This document shows positions 43,451-51,920 of a DNA stretch of 64,000 bases, piece after piece. The stretch lies in NCBI GenBank assembly GCA_958295875.1, contig OY282379.1, forward strand, positions 2,505,046 through 2,569,045, written 5' to 3'. Position 1 is the stretch's first letter; every line of letters begins with the position of its first letter. The notes under the pieces are model-generated. The model worked only from the letters and a program-made list of their open reading frames with translations, searched no databases and was not told the DNA's origin. The position numbers and the translations under genes were made by a program. The DNA comes from an uncultured Pseudomonadales bacterium. GTDB lineage: Bacteria; Pseudomonadota; Gammaproteobacteria; Pseudomonadales; Azotimanducaceae.

Positions 43451-44770
43451 CCCCGTGCGGTGCGCCGCCCTGACGCCACCGCCATTGCCCCTGCCCCCGC
43501 GCGACGCAGCCGCCCTGACGCCCCCCGCCCCCCCGCGTTCCCGCCGAGTCCCCCGCCAGCGCCAACCCCCTTCTCCCCCCGCCCCGACGCGCTGGCCGCA
43601 CGCCACTTCACGCCCCGCCCCCCCGGCTCCCCACCGAGTTCAGCGCTGGCCGCATCCACCTCCGCCCGCCGCGCCCGGCCCCAAGGCTTGCAATCTGCCA
43701 ACCGACCATGCGGGGCGCAACGCGCATCCACCTCCGCCCGCCACGCCGAGCCCCAAGGCCCCACCCCCACCGGCTTCATCCTCGCCGCCACCCTCTGGGC
43801 CATCGCCGCCCTCGCCGTGGCCGGCGCCTACATCAACCGAGCCGTGCAGGAAGACATCGGCCGCGGCCTCGCCGCCAAGCAAAGCGTGCAGGACGAGCTT
43901 GATCGCCGCGCCACCGAGGCCACGCTCCTGTACTTGATCGCCACCGGCCGCGCCAGCCACCGCGGCCTCGTGTTGGAACCCACCCAGCGCTTCACGGAAG
44001 ACCCAGAGCGTCCCGTGCCCGGCCGCGGCGATGGCGAGCTCACCTACTCCGGCGAGGCATACCGCGGCCTAGGCCGGATGCGCTTCGCCATCCAGGAAGA
44101 GAGCGGCCTCGCCTCCGTGAACGCCCCGCGAGACCCGAAGTTCCACGCCGCCCTGCAGCGCGTCGGCGTCACCAGGACGAACCTGCGCTGGATCGTCCCC
44201 CGCGTTCAGGACTACATAGATCTCGACGACACCCTCACGCTGGACGGCGCCGAACGCCACGACTATGGCCGCCGCCAACAGCGCCCACCGGCGAATTGGC
44301 TGATGATGGGCCCTGGGGAGTTAACGCGAGTGCTTGGCGTCAACGAAACCGTCGCGCCGGAGCAATGGCGCACGCTGCGGCGGCTCCTCACCACCCGCGG
44401 CAGCACTGGCTATAATTTCAACACCATGCATCCGTTGGTGCTGCAAGCGCTGCTCGGTGTCAGCGCAGAGGCCGTCTCCCGAGTGCTGCAAGCGCGTGAA
44501 ACCGCCCCCATCCGATCCCTGCAAGACGTGGCGACGCTCACCGGCGTGTTCCCCCCCGTGGATGGAGACTTGGTGCGCGCCCAGCCATCGCCCTTTTTGA
44601 GGCTTTCCGTGTGGGTGGAAGGCGCCGCCATGCGCTCGGTCACCGGCATTTCGCTCACGCCCTCGGCCCAAACCGCGCCTTGGCGCAAGGAGTACCGTTA
44701 TTGGGACTTTGTCGATGACGCTGCGGGAACGCCTCGCACCCCTGCGACAGCGCTTTTCCCACCAGCCTAA
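43274..44770 (+). CDS. gspK: type II secretion protein GspK with very long leader
   Basis: 498 residues from ATG 43274, which overlaps gspJ (ATGA). GspK domain: TGFILAATLWAIAALAVAGAYINRAVQEDI pseudopilin helix, QEESGLASVNAP, YIDLDDTLTLDGAE, and FNTMHPLVLQALLGVSAEAVSRVLQARE. Before the helix are ~170 residues of Pro/Ala/Arg-rich low complexity, including a duplicated start region. Normal leaders are under 15 residues, so an internal start (for example ATG 43322, 43361 or 43403) may be the real one. GspK usually lacks Glu at +5, as here. Confidence 0.82.
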   Translation: MKASAQRAASRRREDAMPAPPRRSASAPSMPVPLHMKDGVDAPMNTGAQQAASRHREDAPRAVRRPDATAIAPAPARRSRPDAPRPPAFPPSPPPAPTPFSPRPDALAARHFTPRPPGSPPSSALAASTSARRARPQGLQSANRPCGAQRASTSARHAEPQGPTPTGFILAATLWAIAALAVAGAYINRAVQEDIGRGLAAKQSVQDELDRRATEATLLYLIATGRASHRGLVLEPTQRFTEDPERPVPGRGDGELTYSGEAYRGLGRMRFAIQEESGLASVNAPRDPKFHAALQRVGVTRTNLRWIVPRVQDYIDLDDTLTLDGAERHDYGRRQQRPPANWLMMGPGELTRVLGVNETVAPEQWRTLRRLLTTRGSTGYNFNTMHPLVLQALLGVSAEAVSRVLQARETAPIRSLQDVATLTGVFPPVDGDLVRAQPSPFLRLSVWVEGAAMRSVTGISLTPSAQTAPWRKEYRYWDFVDDAAGTPRTPATALFPPA

Positions 44771-45785
44771 CGTCATCCAAACCCGCGCCGGCGTCGAGCG
44801 GCTGCCGGTGCAGTCGCTGCGCCCGCACTGGGTCGTGGGGAGAGACCTGTGCATGTTCCGCTGCGAGGAGTTCGCCAACGTGCCGCGCAACCGCCGCCGC
44901 GCCGCCTTGGCGCTCAAGGTGCCGGTGTGGAGCCCGTTCGAGCGCACTGGCTGGCACTGCGTGTGGTCCGGCGGCTTGGCGATGGTGTGGTTTTGGGACG
45001 ATGCGGTGGTGAGGCCCCGCGCGGAACCCTTCGCCACGCCGATCGACTTGGCGCGGGCGCAAATCTGCCCGGAGACCGCCCTGTTGCCGCGCCGCGAGAG
45101 CGGCGTGTCGCTGCAGCGGTGCGCCCGCGGTTGGGAGCTTCAGCACTGGCGTGAAGGCGCGTTGCGTCATTCCGTGTGGTATCCCGAACGTCCAGACGCC
45201 ACCGAGGTCTCCGCCGCGCTGGCGCGCCACGGCATTGCAGCCACGCTGCCGGAAGGGGCGGTGCAAGCCGCGCCCAGTTACGCCGCGCAGCCGTGGGAGA
45301 GCCCGCAAACACCCGCCGAGTGGCTCATCGCCAACGAACGCCCGCTGGCCGTCGCCGCCGTGCTCGCCATCGCGCTGGCCGCCGTGTGGCAGGAAACGCG
45401 GTTTTGGAAGCTCACCCACATGCAGGCTGCCGCAGCCGAAACGTTCGCCGCCGTGGAAGCCGAGCTCGGCCCCATCGCCCGCACCCGCGCCGAGGCGGTG
45501 CGCCTGCGCCGCCGCAACGACGCCGTGGCCGGCATCCTGAACGTGCCCTCGCAGGCGTATGTGATGGGCTTGGTCGATGCGGCCATTCCCAGCGAATCGA
45601 CGCGCTTTTTCGAGTGGCGCTATCAGCAGGGCGAGCTCACCGTGATCGTGGAAGACACGCAGCAGAACCTCGATACCGTCGCCTACGTTCGCGCCCTGGA
45701 GGCGGAGCCCTTGTTCGAGCAGGTGCGCGTCGGGCGCACGCAAGGGGAAGATCGCGTGCGCATCACGTTGCGGGTGCGGGTGTGA
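44715..45785 (+). CDS. gspL: type II secretion protein GspL (PilN-like)
   Basis: 356 residues from ATG 44715, overlapping gspK by 56 bases. Short N-terminal cytoplasmic region, one transmembrane helix (PLAVAAVLAIALAAVW), a coiled-coil segment (AAETFAAVEAELGPIARTRAEAV) and a ferredoxin-like periplasmic domain, the plan of GspL/PilN. Links GspE to the membrane platform. Low sequence conservation, so the call rests on topology and gene order. Confidence 0.72.
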   Translation: MTLRERLAPLRQRFSHQPNVIQTRAGVERLPVQSLRPHWVVGRDLCMFRCEEFANVPRNRRRAALALKVPVWSPFERTGWHCVWSGGLAMVWFWDDAVVRPRAEPFATPIDLARAQICPETALLPRRESGVSLQRCARGWELQHWREGALRHSVWYPERPDATEVSAALARHGIAATLPEGAVQAAPSYAAQPWESPQTPAEWLIANERPLAVAAVLAIALAAVWQETRFWKLTHMQAAAAETFAAVEAELGPIARTRAEAVRLRRRNDAVAGILNVPSQAYVMGLVDAAIPSESTRFFEWRYQQGELTVIVEDTQQNLDTVAYVRALEAEPLFEQVRVGRTQGEDRVRITLRVRV

Positions 45786-46630
45786 GCGTGCGCCCCATCA
45801 GCGGCGCTGGCGGTGCCCAGCCGCCCACCGGCCCGCCGCCTAGCGCCCCCGCGGCTGCCGCCCCCTCATCGCCCGCTGGCGGCCCCGCGGCCGGCACTCC
45901 CCCATCGCCGATTGGCGTCACCCTCGCCGCCGCGCCGCCCACCGGCGCCCACCCCGGCAGCCCCGCGCCCGGCAACGCCCCGTCCCCTGCCAGCGCTGGC
46001 ACCGGCGCCGCCTTCCCCTCCAACGCCGCAAGCAACCTGGCAGCCCGCGCCTTCGCTTCCCTGCGCAAGGAACTGGCCGCCAATCCCCGTCTGCGCGCCG
46101 GCGCTTGGGCAATTGCCGGCATTTTGATATTGCAGGGGCTGTTGATGCAGGGAGACAGGGTGGAGGCCGCTTATGCCGCCTACGCGGCGTCCGCCAGCCA
46201 ACTCGCGCGCGCTGAGGGCCTCACGCAAGACGCAGATTGGCCCGGATTGCTCGCCGCCGAGCAGGCCCGCGCCGCCACCCTCGCCGAGCGCGCGTGGCAA
46301 GCGGAGTCCCCGGGCCTCGCCCAAGCCCGCCTGCAAGCCGCCGTCACGGAAATCACAGAGGGCTTGGAGTTCCGCAACCCCATCGTTCAGGCCGGCATCA
46401 GCCGCCCGGTGCCGGAAGTAGACGGCCTTTGGCAGGCGCAAGCGCAGTTCAGCGGCATCGCCAGCCCCGGCGCGGAACTCGAAGTGATTCGCGCCATCGC
46501 CAAGTGGCCACGCAAGCTGGTGATCGATCGGCTGCATGTGCGCCGCCGCGATTCACGGCTCACGGTGTTGCTCTCTGCCTACTTCGACGGCGTGCAGGCG
46601 CCGCCGGAGGAAGACGCGGCCGGCGGCTGA
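45782..46630 (+). CDS. gspM: type II secretion protein GspM-like
   Basis: 282 residues from GTG 45782, overlapping gspL by 4 bases. Its first ~95 residues are Pro/Ala/Gly-rich and disordered, which is unusual. A transmembrane helix follows (LRAGAWAIAGILILQGLLMQG), then a coiled coil and a ferredoxin-like domain ending RRRDSRLTVLLSAYFDG. Assigned by order and topology as the GspL partner. Confidence 0.68.
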   Translation: MSVRPISGAGGAQPPTGPPPSAPAAAAPSSPAGGPAAGTPPSPIGVTLAAAPPTGAHPGSPAPGNAPSPASAGTGAAFPSNAASNLAARAFASLRKELAANPRLRAGAWAIAGILILQGLLMQGDRVEAAYAAYAASASQLARAEGLTQDADWPGLLAAEQARAATLAERAWQAESPGLAQARLQAAVTEITEGLEFRNPIVQAGISRPVPEVDGLWQAQAQFSGIASPGAELEVIRAIAKWPRKLVIDRLHVRRRDSRLTVLLSAYFDGVQAPPEEDAAGG

Positions 46631-46972
46631 CGCGGGAACGCGGGCCTCGGTGCCCGGTCAAGCCGCCCGCGCGCCCGCAGCCAGCCCCGCAGGACGAAGG
46701 GTGACGCGCGCCAAAGCCAGCAACGCGACGATCGGCCGCGTCGCCCTCGGCATCCGCTGCGTGGCCAGCACCAATCAAGCCGCCCCAAGCCGCGCCCCGG
46801 CCCCGCCACTTCCGACTCGCCCCGTCACCCAACCCAAACACGAAATGAGCGCCCGTTACTTTCACTCGCCTACGCGACCACGCCCATTCGCCCACCCACC
46901 GCCCCCCAAACCCAAAACACAAAATAAGCGACAATTGGTGTACTTGGCTCACTCGCGCCGCCCTCACGCGCC
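46631..46972. other. gap between gspM and gspC
   Basis: About 340 bases, no gene. A Pro/His-coding C-rich tract (46855-46910) is followed by an AT-rich AAACACAAAATAAGCGACAATTGG (46912-46938) that may serve as a promoter for gspC-gspD (GACAAT as -10). Confidence 0.4.
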
Positions 46973-47563
46973 ATGCAATCAGCCTTCGTCGCGGGCATCC
47001 GCGCCAGCGCCCAACGCCATCGCCGCCTGTTGGCAGGTGGCGCCGGCGCCATCGCCGTCACAGCCATCGCGGCCTTGGCGCTGCCGGCGCAGGTGGCGGA
47101 TGGCGTGGCCGGGGCAGGGCGCAACCCGCTTGCCGCGCCGCCCCCCGCATTGGCCCCGGAGGAAGACCTTGCAGCCTTCCTGGCAAGCAGCCGCTGGGGG
47201 GTGTCGCTCGCCGAAGCGGACGCGGCGCGCGCCGCGCAGCAAGGCGCGCAGTCCGAATCTGAAGCCCGCGCCGAGCTGCGCCGCATCGGCTTTCTCGGCG
47301 TGAGCGCCACAGCGCGCCCAAACGCCAGCGGCGCCCCGGAGTGGACGGAACGGGTGGTGCTGCTCGCGCTGCCGGATGGCGGCATCGCCCGCCTCGCCGC
47401 CGGGGATAGCCTGCCGGATGGCCGCCGGCTGGTGGCCATCGCCGCCAACGCGCTCACCTTGGCCACCGCCGGCGAGGAAAAGACACTGCGGCTGTTCCCA
47501 GCGCCGAACGCCGATGCGCTAACGCCCCCCGGCGCCCAGCAATCCCTTGGCGGACGCTCCTAG
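46973..47563 (+). CDS. type II secretion protein GspC/XpsN-like
   Basis: 196 residues. N-terminal cytoplasmic stretch, one transmembrane helix (GAGAIAVTAIAALALPA), a disordered linker and an HR-like beta domain (RIGFLGVSATAR, ERVVLLALPDGGIARLAAGDSLPDGRRLVAIAANALTLATAGEEKTLRLF). The HR domain normally contacts the secretin's N0 domain. In Xanthomonas the protein in this position between XpsM and XpsD is XpsN. No PDZ domain is present. Confidence 0.75.
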   Translation: MQSAFVAGIRASAQRHRRLLAGGAGAIAVTAIAALALPAQVADGVAGAGRNPLAAPPPALAPEEDLAAFLASSRWGVSLAEADAARAAQQGAQSESEARAELRRIGFLGVSATARPNASGAPEWTERVVLLALPDGGIARLAAGDSLPDGRRLVAIAANALTLATAGEEKTLRLFPAPNADALTPPGAQQSLGGRS

Positions 47564-47698
47564 CGTGTTGGCATCCGCCGTCTCCGAACTGCGCCCGCGC
47601 CGCGCCGGTGGCCAAAGGCGGGGTCGTGGCTGGCTCGCTCTCGCGGCCCTCGCCATCACCGCCTCCAAACCGCCCCGCGCCCGCCGCCGGCAGCCCCG

Positions 47699-47866
47699 CC
47701 ACACCCGCTGGCTCGCCCTCGCCGTTGAGCGCTTCCATCCGCAGGGGACCATGCGACGGCCTAGCCACACCCACTGGCTCGCCACCGCCGTTGACCGCTT
47801 CTATCCGCAAAGGACCTTGCCGCGCCCCCGCCGCGCCCTCTGGCTCGCCCCCGCGGCCCTCGCCGC
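47699..47866 (+). repeat. 66-bp tandem repeat over the gspD start region
   Basis: Units 47699-47764 and 47765-47830 plus a partial third from 47831. They share CTGGCTCGCC, GCCGTTGA.CGCTT and CGCA.AGGACC. Each full unit carries a ribosome-site-like AGG and a possible start (ATG 47751, TTG 47817). 66 bases equals 22 codons, so the frame is kept. Confidence 0.85.
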
Positions 47867-49877
47867 CCTCGCCGGCTGCGCCGGCCTGCAGGTGCAGCCG
47901 CTGCCGGAGCCGATACGCCCTCCCAAAACGGTGCCGGAAGACGCCGAGGCCCAAACCGCGCAAGCCGGCGGGCGGCAAACCGACATCGCCCCGGCCCCCG
48001 GCGTGGTCATCCAGCGCTCGGTGGCAGAGGGCATTGCAGATCGCTTGGGTGAAGACCTAACCGGAGACGCCATCGCCGTCTCCTTCAACGATGTGCCCCT
48101 CGCCACCTTCATCAACGAAGTGTTCGCAGAGCGTTTGGGCCTGTCGTTCGCCATCTCGCCAGACCTGCGGGAGCAGGCGGATCTCGTCACCCTGCGCCTC
48201 ACCGAACCCGTCCCCCCGGCGCAGCTGTTCGCCACCGCCCGGCGCGTGCTGCAGGATTACGGCGTCGGCTTGCAGGCGTCCGATGGCCTCATCCGCTTCG
48301 TGTCCACCGAGGAGGTGGCCGCCACGGACGTGCCGTTGCTCATCAGCGGCCGCACCCTGCCGGCGGTGCCCGCCACCCACCGCATCGTCTTCCAGCTTGT
48401 CCCGCTCGTGGCGCTGCGCGTGCCGAGCGTGTTCGGCCTGCTCCGGCAAGCGTTCCCGGATGGCCTCGGCCTAGACGAATATCCCCAGTTCAACGCCATC
48501 CTGCTGCGTGGCACGCCAGCCATGGTGTCCCGCGCCGCAGACATGATCGAGGTGTTGGATCAACCCCTGCTGCGCGGCCGCCACGGCATCATCATCGAAC
48601 CGGCCTTCCTTGAAGCGCAAGCGCTCGCGCAAGACCTGACGTCCATCCTCGAAGCGCAGGGCTACGAAGTGACGACGGGCAGCAGCACCGGCGCCGTCAT
48701 CGTGCTGGCCTTGGAGAGCGTGGAAAAGGTGGTGGCCTTCGCGGCCGACCGCGCCATTCTCGACCACATCAAGGATTGGGCGCGGCGCATCGACGCCGAG
48801 GAGGAAGCCGCGGTGGAAGACGCGGTGTTCACCTACCAAGTGCGGCACACGGAGGCGGAGAGCATGACGGAAACGCTCAACCAAATCCTCTTCGGCGCCA
48901 GCGCCAGCACCGGCGGCCGCGAACTCGAAGGCGGAGAAGCCACGGACGCCGCCCCCGCCAGCTCGCCATCCGGCTTCGGCCGCCGCGCCGGCGGCATCGT
49001 CGTGGACAAGAACCGCAACATGCTGCTGTTCCGCGGCGCCGGCCGGGAATGGGCGAAGCTGCGCAGCGTGATCGAGCAGTTAGACCGCCCCGTCCCGTCC
49101 GTGCTCATCGAAGTGCTCATCGCCGAAATCACGCTGAACGACGAGCAAGATTCCGGCATGGATTTCCTATTCCGCAACGGCATCGGTGGAGACCGCGGCA
49201 TCAGCACCGCCACCCGCGACGCGCTGGGCTTAAGGGCCAGGGGCCTCTCCCTCACGCTGGACAGCGCCGGCGTCACCCGCGCCGTGCTGAACCTCTTCTA
49301 CGACAACAGCCGCGTGGCCATCCGCTCCTCCTCGCGCTTGATGGTGAAGAGCGGCGAAACCGCCACCTTCGATGCCGGCAACGAAATCCCCACGGTGACG
49401 CAAACGGCAGATTCCGGCACCCAAACCGGCGGCTCCACCAACTTCCTGCAGCAGGTGACGTATCGGCGCACCGGCGTGGTGCTGCAAATCCAACCCGTGG
49501 TGCAGGCAGACGGCTTGGTGGAGCTCGGCATCTCGCAGGAGCTGAGCGAGGCGCGCCCCTCGGCGACCACCAGCCTCACTGGAACGCCCACCATCTTGAG
49601 CCGCCGCATCGCCACCAACCTCACGTTGCGCGATGGCGGCTCGCTGTTGATGGGCGGGCTGGTCTCCAACAACCAATCCTTCGGGGAAACGGGGGTGCCG
49701 GGCTTGGCGCGCGTGCCGGGCCTGGGGCGCCTGTTCCGACGCGATACCCTGAATGCAGACCGCACGGAGCTCGTGATTCTCGTCATCCCGTATGTGGTGG
49801 CGGATCATCGCGAGGGCTGGGAACTCACTGAACGCATCAAGGCCGAGCTGAACCTGCACAAGGAGTTCTTGGAGTGA
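47817..49877 (+). CDS. gspD: type II secretion outer-membrane secretin GspD (lipoprotein)
   Basis: 686 residues from TTG 47817, preceded by AAAGGA at 7 bases, which gives a compact lipoprotein signal PRPRRALWLAPAALAALAGC. ATG 47751 and an even earlier frame (from 47547) are possible but add repeat-derived residues. N0/N1/N2-type domains are followed by the secretin core: VPSVLIEVLIAEITLNDEQDSGMDF, ETATFDAGNEIPTVTQ, TYRRTGVVLQIQPVV, GSLLMGGLVSN, GVPGLARVPGLGRLFRRD, ELVILVIPYVV. Fifteen-subunit outer-membrane channel; the acylated N-terminus may allow self-piloting. Confidence 0.93.
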   Translation: MPRPRRALWLAPAALAALAGCAGLQVQPLPEPIRPPKTVPEDAEAQTAQAGGRQTDIAPAPGVVIQRSVAEGIADRLGEDLTGDAIAVSFNDVPLATFINEVFAERLGLSFAISPDLREQADLVTLRLTEPVPPAQLFATARRVLQDYGVGLQASDGLIRFVSTEEVAATDVPLLISGRTLPAVPATHRIVFQLVPLVALRVPSVFGLLRQAFPDGLGLDEYPQFNAILLRGTPAMVSRAADMIEVLDQPLLRGRHGIIIEPAFLEAQALAQDLTSILEAQGYEVTTGSSTGAVIVLALESVEKVVAFAADRAILDHIKDWARRIDAEEEAAVEDAVFTYQVRHTEAESMTETLNQILFGASASTGGRELEGGEATDAAPASSPSGFGRRAGGIVVDKNRNMLLFRGAGREWAKLRSVIEQLDRPVPSVLIEVLIAEITLNDEQDSGMDFLFRNGIGGDRGISTATRDALGLRARGLSLTLDSAGVTRAVLNLFYDNSRVAIRSSSRLMVKSGETATFDAGNEIPTVTQTADSGTQTGGSTNFLQQVTYRRTGVVLQIQPVVQADGLVELGISQELSEARPSATTSLTGTPTILSRRIATNLTLRDGGSLLMGGLVSNNQSFGETGVPGLARVPGLGRLFRRDTLNADRTELVILVIPYVVADHREGWELTERIKAELNLHKEFLE

Positions 49878-50120
49878 TGTTGCGGCGCAGCCGCCGCGCA
49901 GCGGCGAATCCGCTGGATTTGAGCGGCTTCAGGTGGCGAATCAACTCATTCGGCGGGCAGCCTCCCCTTCTATGCGGCGGCAGCCGAAAAAAAAGCGCAA
50001 AAAGGGTTGCGAATCCGGTTTGCGCGTGGATAATTGCCTGCCGAGCTTCTCGACGCGGGGGTTTCCGTCCTCCGGGCCGGTTGGCGATGGCACTTTTCTT
50101 GGGATGACTCGGAGTAACAG

Positions 50121-51611
50121 ATGCTCTTCAGAAAGACTTTTAGGAACGCCGTGGCGACCTTGCTCGGGTTGGCCTTGGCGTTGGCAACCGGCACGGCGCA
50201 CGCGGTCATCAACCTCGACGCCACCGGCACTCTCGCAGACCCGGTTGGAACCGTCGCGTTCTCCTCGGAAACCTTCACGGCCAGCGGCTCCACGTTGGTC
50301 TCAGGTGGCGACACCTACTACCGGATTTACCCGACTAGCACCCCCACCAACCTCCGGATAGAAGGGACACTCGGCGTTCGTGGCGCTGCCGGCAGGCAGG
50401 TCTTCGTTCGGTATGATCTCACCAACATGCGGTTTTGGGGGGCAGTTACCACCAGTGGCAGTGGCAGCGTGACGATCCCTGACGCGGACACGGCCACAAC
50501 GGGGGACCAAGCTGCTGCGGCCATCACGGTTGAGGTCGGTGGCACGAATGGCACCGACCATGTCATCGTCTCGTGGCCTGAAGACGCGATCATCGCCTCC
50601 AACGCCGTTGTGGTGGCAATGTTTCACAATACGTTGGCGCTTCGCGCCGGCGCACCGGGCTCGATCTCGCAAAGCACCTACCTCTCCCTGACCGACGCGA
50701 TTGCTGGCAACCAGAGTTTGGCCACCAAGAGCAAGACTATCGCGACGATGGCGCGGAGCTTGAGCACCGCGGTGGCGCCCAGTGTCGTGACCGCAACGGT
50801 CGCCTCGAGCTTCAACCAGCTCATGGGCTCGGGTGCCAACACCATCGGCGCGCTGTCCGTTCGTGTTGGCCCCGTGGCCGGCACCCACCTCATAGCGCTA
50901 ACCGGGTTGCCCGCGGACACGCTCGCCGAAGTGGCCACGCCAGGCAATGTGGCGGCTGGCACGGGTAGCTTGGTGACTTTCACGGGTGACTTCTCGGTCG
51001 GCGCTTTCTACGCCAACACTGCATCCCCGGCGTCCTGCGGAGCTACTGCGCTCGCCACGCGAAACGCCCAGAGGGAAGTGCTGGAGAGCGTCAGCATTGC
51101 CGCCGCGGTGGGCACCACCTCCTTCTGCATCGCTGTGCCCGCCACCAACACGACCGCGATTCCCAGCGGCTCGTACACGGTGGCCGTGGATTACGCCGGC
51201 ATCAGCAACGCCGCCTTCCCGCCGATGGACATCGCGGCGACGACGATCGGTCGCATCCGGCGGGATGGCACTCAGGTGCAGATTCCGTATCTCACCACCT
51301 ATGAGAACTACACCCAGCGCGTTGTCCTCGTGAACCGCAACCGTGTGCCGGTGACCTATGCCTTCACCTTCACGCCGGAAGAAGGCACCACGGCCGAGGC
51401 GGGCGCGATGGCAACAGGGACGGTGCCGGCCCAAGGCACGATGACGGTCCGGGCAAGGGACATTGTCACCTTGACGGGCAAGACGCGCACCGCGGCCACC
51501 CTTGATGTGGTGGCAACGTCTGGTAGCGTGGATGTCGCGACGACCCAGGTGAACGCGGACACCGGCGGGACGGACACCGTCGTCTACGACACCGAAGCCT
51601 TCGCAAACTGA
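50121..51611 (+). CDS. secreted protein, family with paralogue at 51921 (1)
   Basis: 496 residues with a clear Sec signal (LLGLALALATGTAHA), cleaved before VINLDATG. Beta-rich, low in charge, Thr/Ala/Ser-rich, with a single pair of cysteines in the middle (ASCGATAL...TSFCIAVP), which could form one disulfide. The paralogue shares INLDATGTL..PVGTV, RYDLTNM.F, the IGRIRRDGT.VQ.PYLTT block and QVN...TD.VVY at the end. No known family recognised. Directly after gspD, so a type II secretion substrate or surface-layer-like protein is likely by context. GGAG precedes the ATG. Confidence 0.7.
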   Translation: MLFRKTFRNAVATLLGLALALATGTAHAVINLDATGTLADPVGTVAFSSETFTASGSTLVSGGDTYYRIYPTSTPTNLRIEGTLGVRGAAGRQVFVRYDLTNMRFWGAVTTSGSGSVTIPDADTATTGDQAAAAITVEVGGTNGTDHVIVSWPEDAIIASNAVVVAMFHNTLALRAGAPGSISQSTYLSLTDAIAGNQSLATKSKTIATMARSLSTAVAPSVVTATVASSFNQLMGSGANTIGALSVRVGPVAGTHLIALTGLPADTLAEVATPGNVAAGTGSLVTFTGDFSVGAFYANTASPASCGATALATRNAQREVLESVSIAAAVGTTSFCIAVPATNTTAIPSGSYTVAVDYAGISNAAFPPMDIAATTIGRIRRDGTQVQIPYLTTYENYTQRVVLVNRNRVPVTYAFTFTPEEGTTAEAGAMATGTVPAQGTMTVRARDIVTLTGKTRTAATLDVVATSGSVDVATTQVNADTGGTDTVVYDTEAFAN

Positions 51612-51668
51612 CCGGGGCCTCCGCGAGCCATCGCGGGCCAAACCGGCCAATCGACCAAACTGGTCAGA

Positions 51669-51700
51669 GGGGGAGAGCGTTCGCGCTCTCCCCCTTTTCT
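51669..51700 (+). terminator. rho-independent terminator
   Basis: GGGGAGAGCG-TTCG-CGCTCTCCCC stem with a UUCG tetraloop followed by TTTTCTTT. Excellent terminator after the first secreted-protein gene. Within the 309-base gap 51612-51920 the remainder should hold the next promoter. Confidence 0.92.
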
Positions 51701-51920
51701 TTGGTCGCATGCGCCGCCTCCCACGGCGACCCACTTCGGGTGAACGCCGCCGCTCGCCGCGCGAACATCCCCGCGCAGGGGCGTCGGAACGGGCAGCGTC
51801 GCAGAAAAGAGGTCTCAGGTTCCGCGCCAACGCCTTGCCATTGCCCAAGATATGGTGATAATGGCGCTTCCAAGTGCGCTCTCCGGTGGGGGCGCTAGAT
51901 GTATGAGGGGATTGGCTAGG

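Noticed and set aside
42006..43601. Minus-strand open frame of 531 codons over gspI-gspK
   Set aside because: Antisense to gsp genes and to the minisatellite; repeats such as ACLSP mirror the GGGACAGGCAC units.
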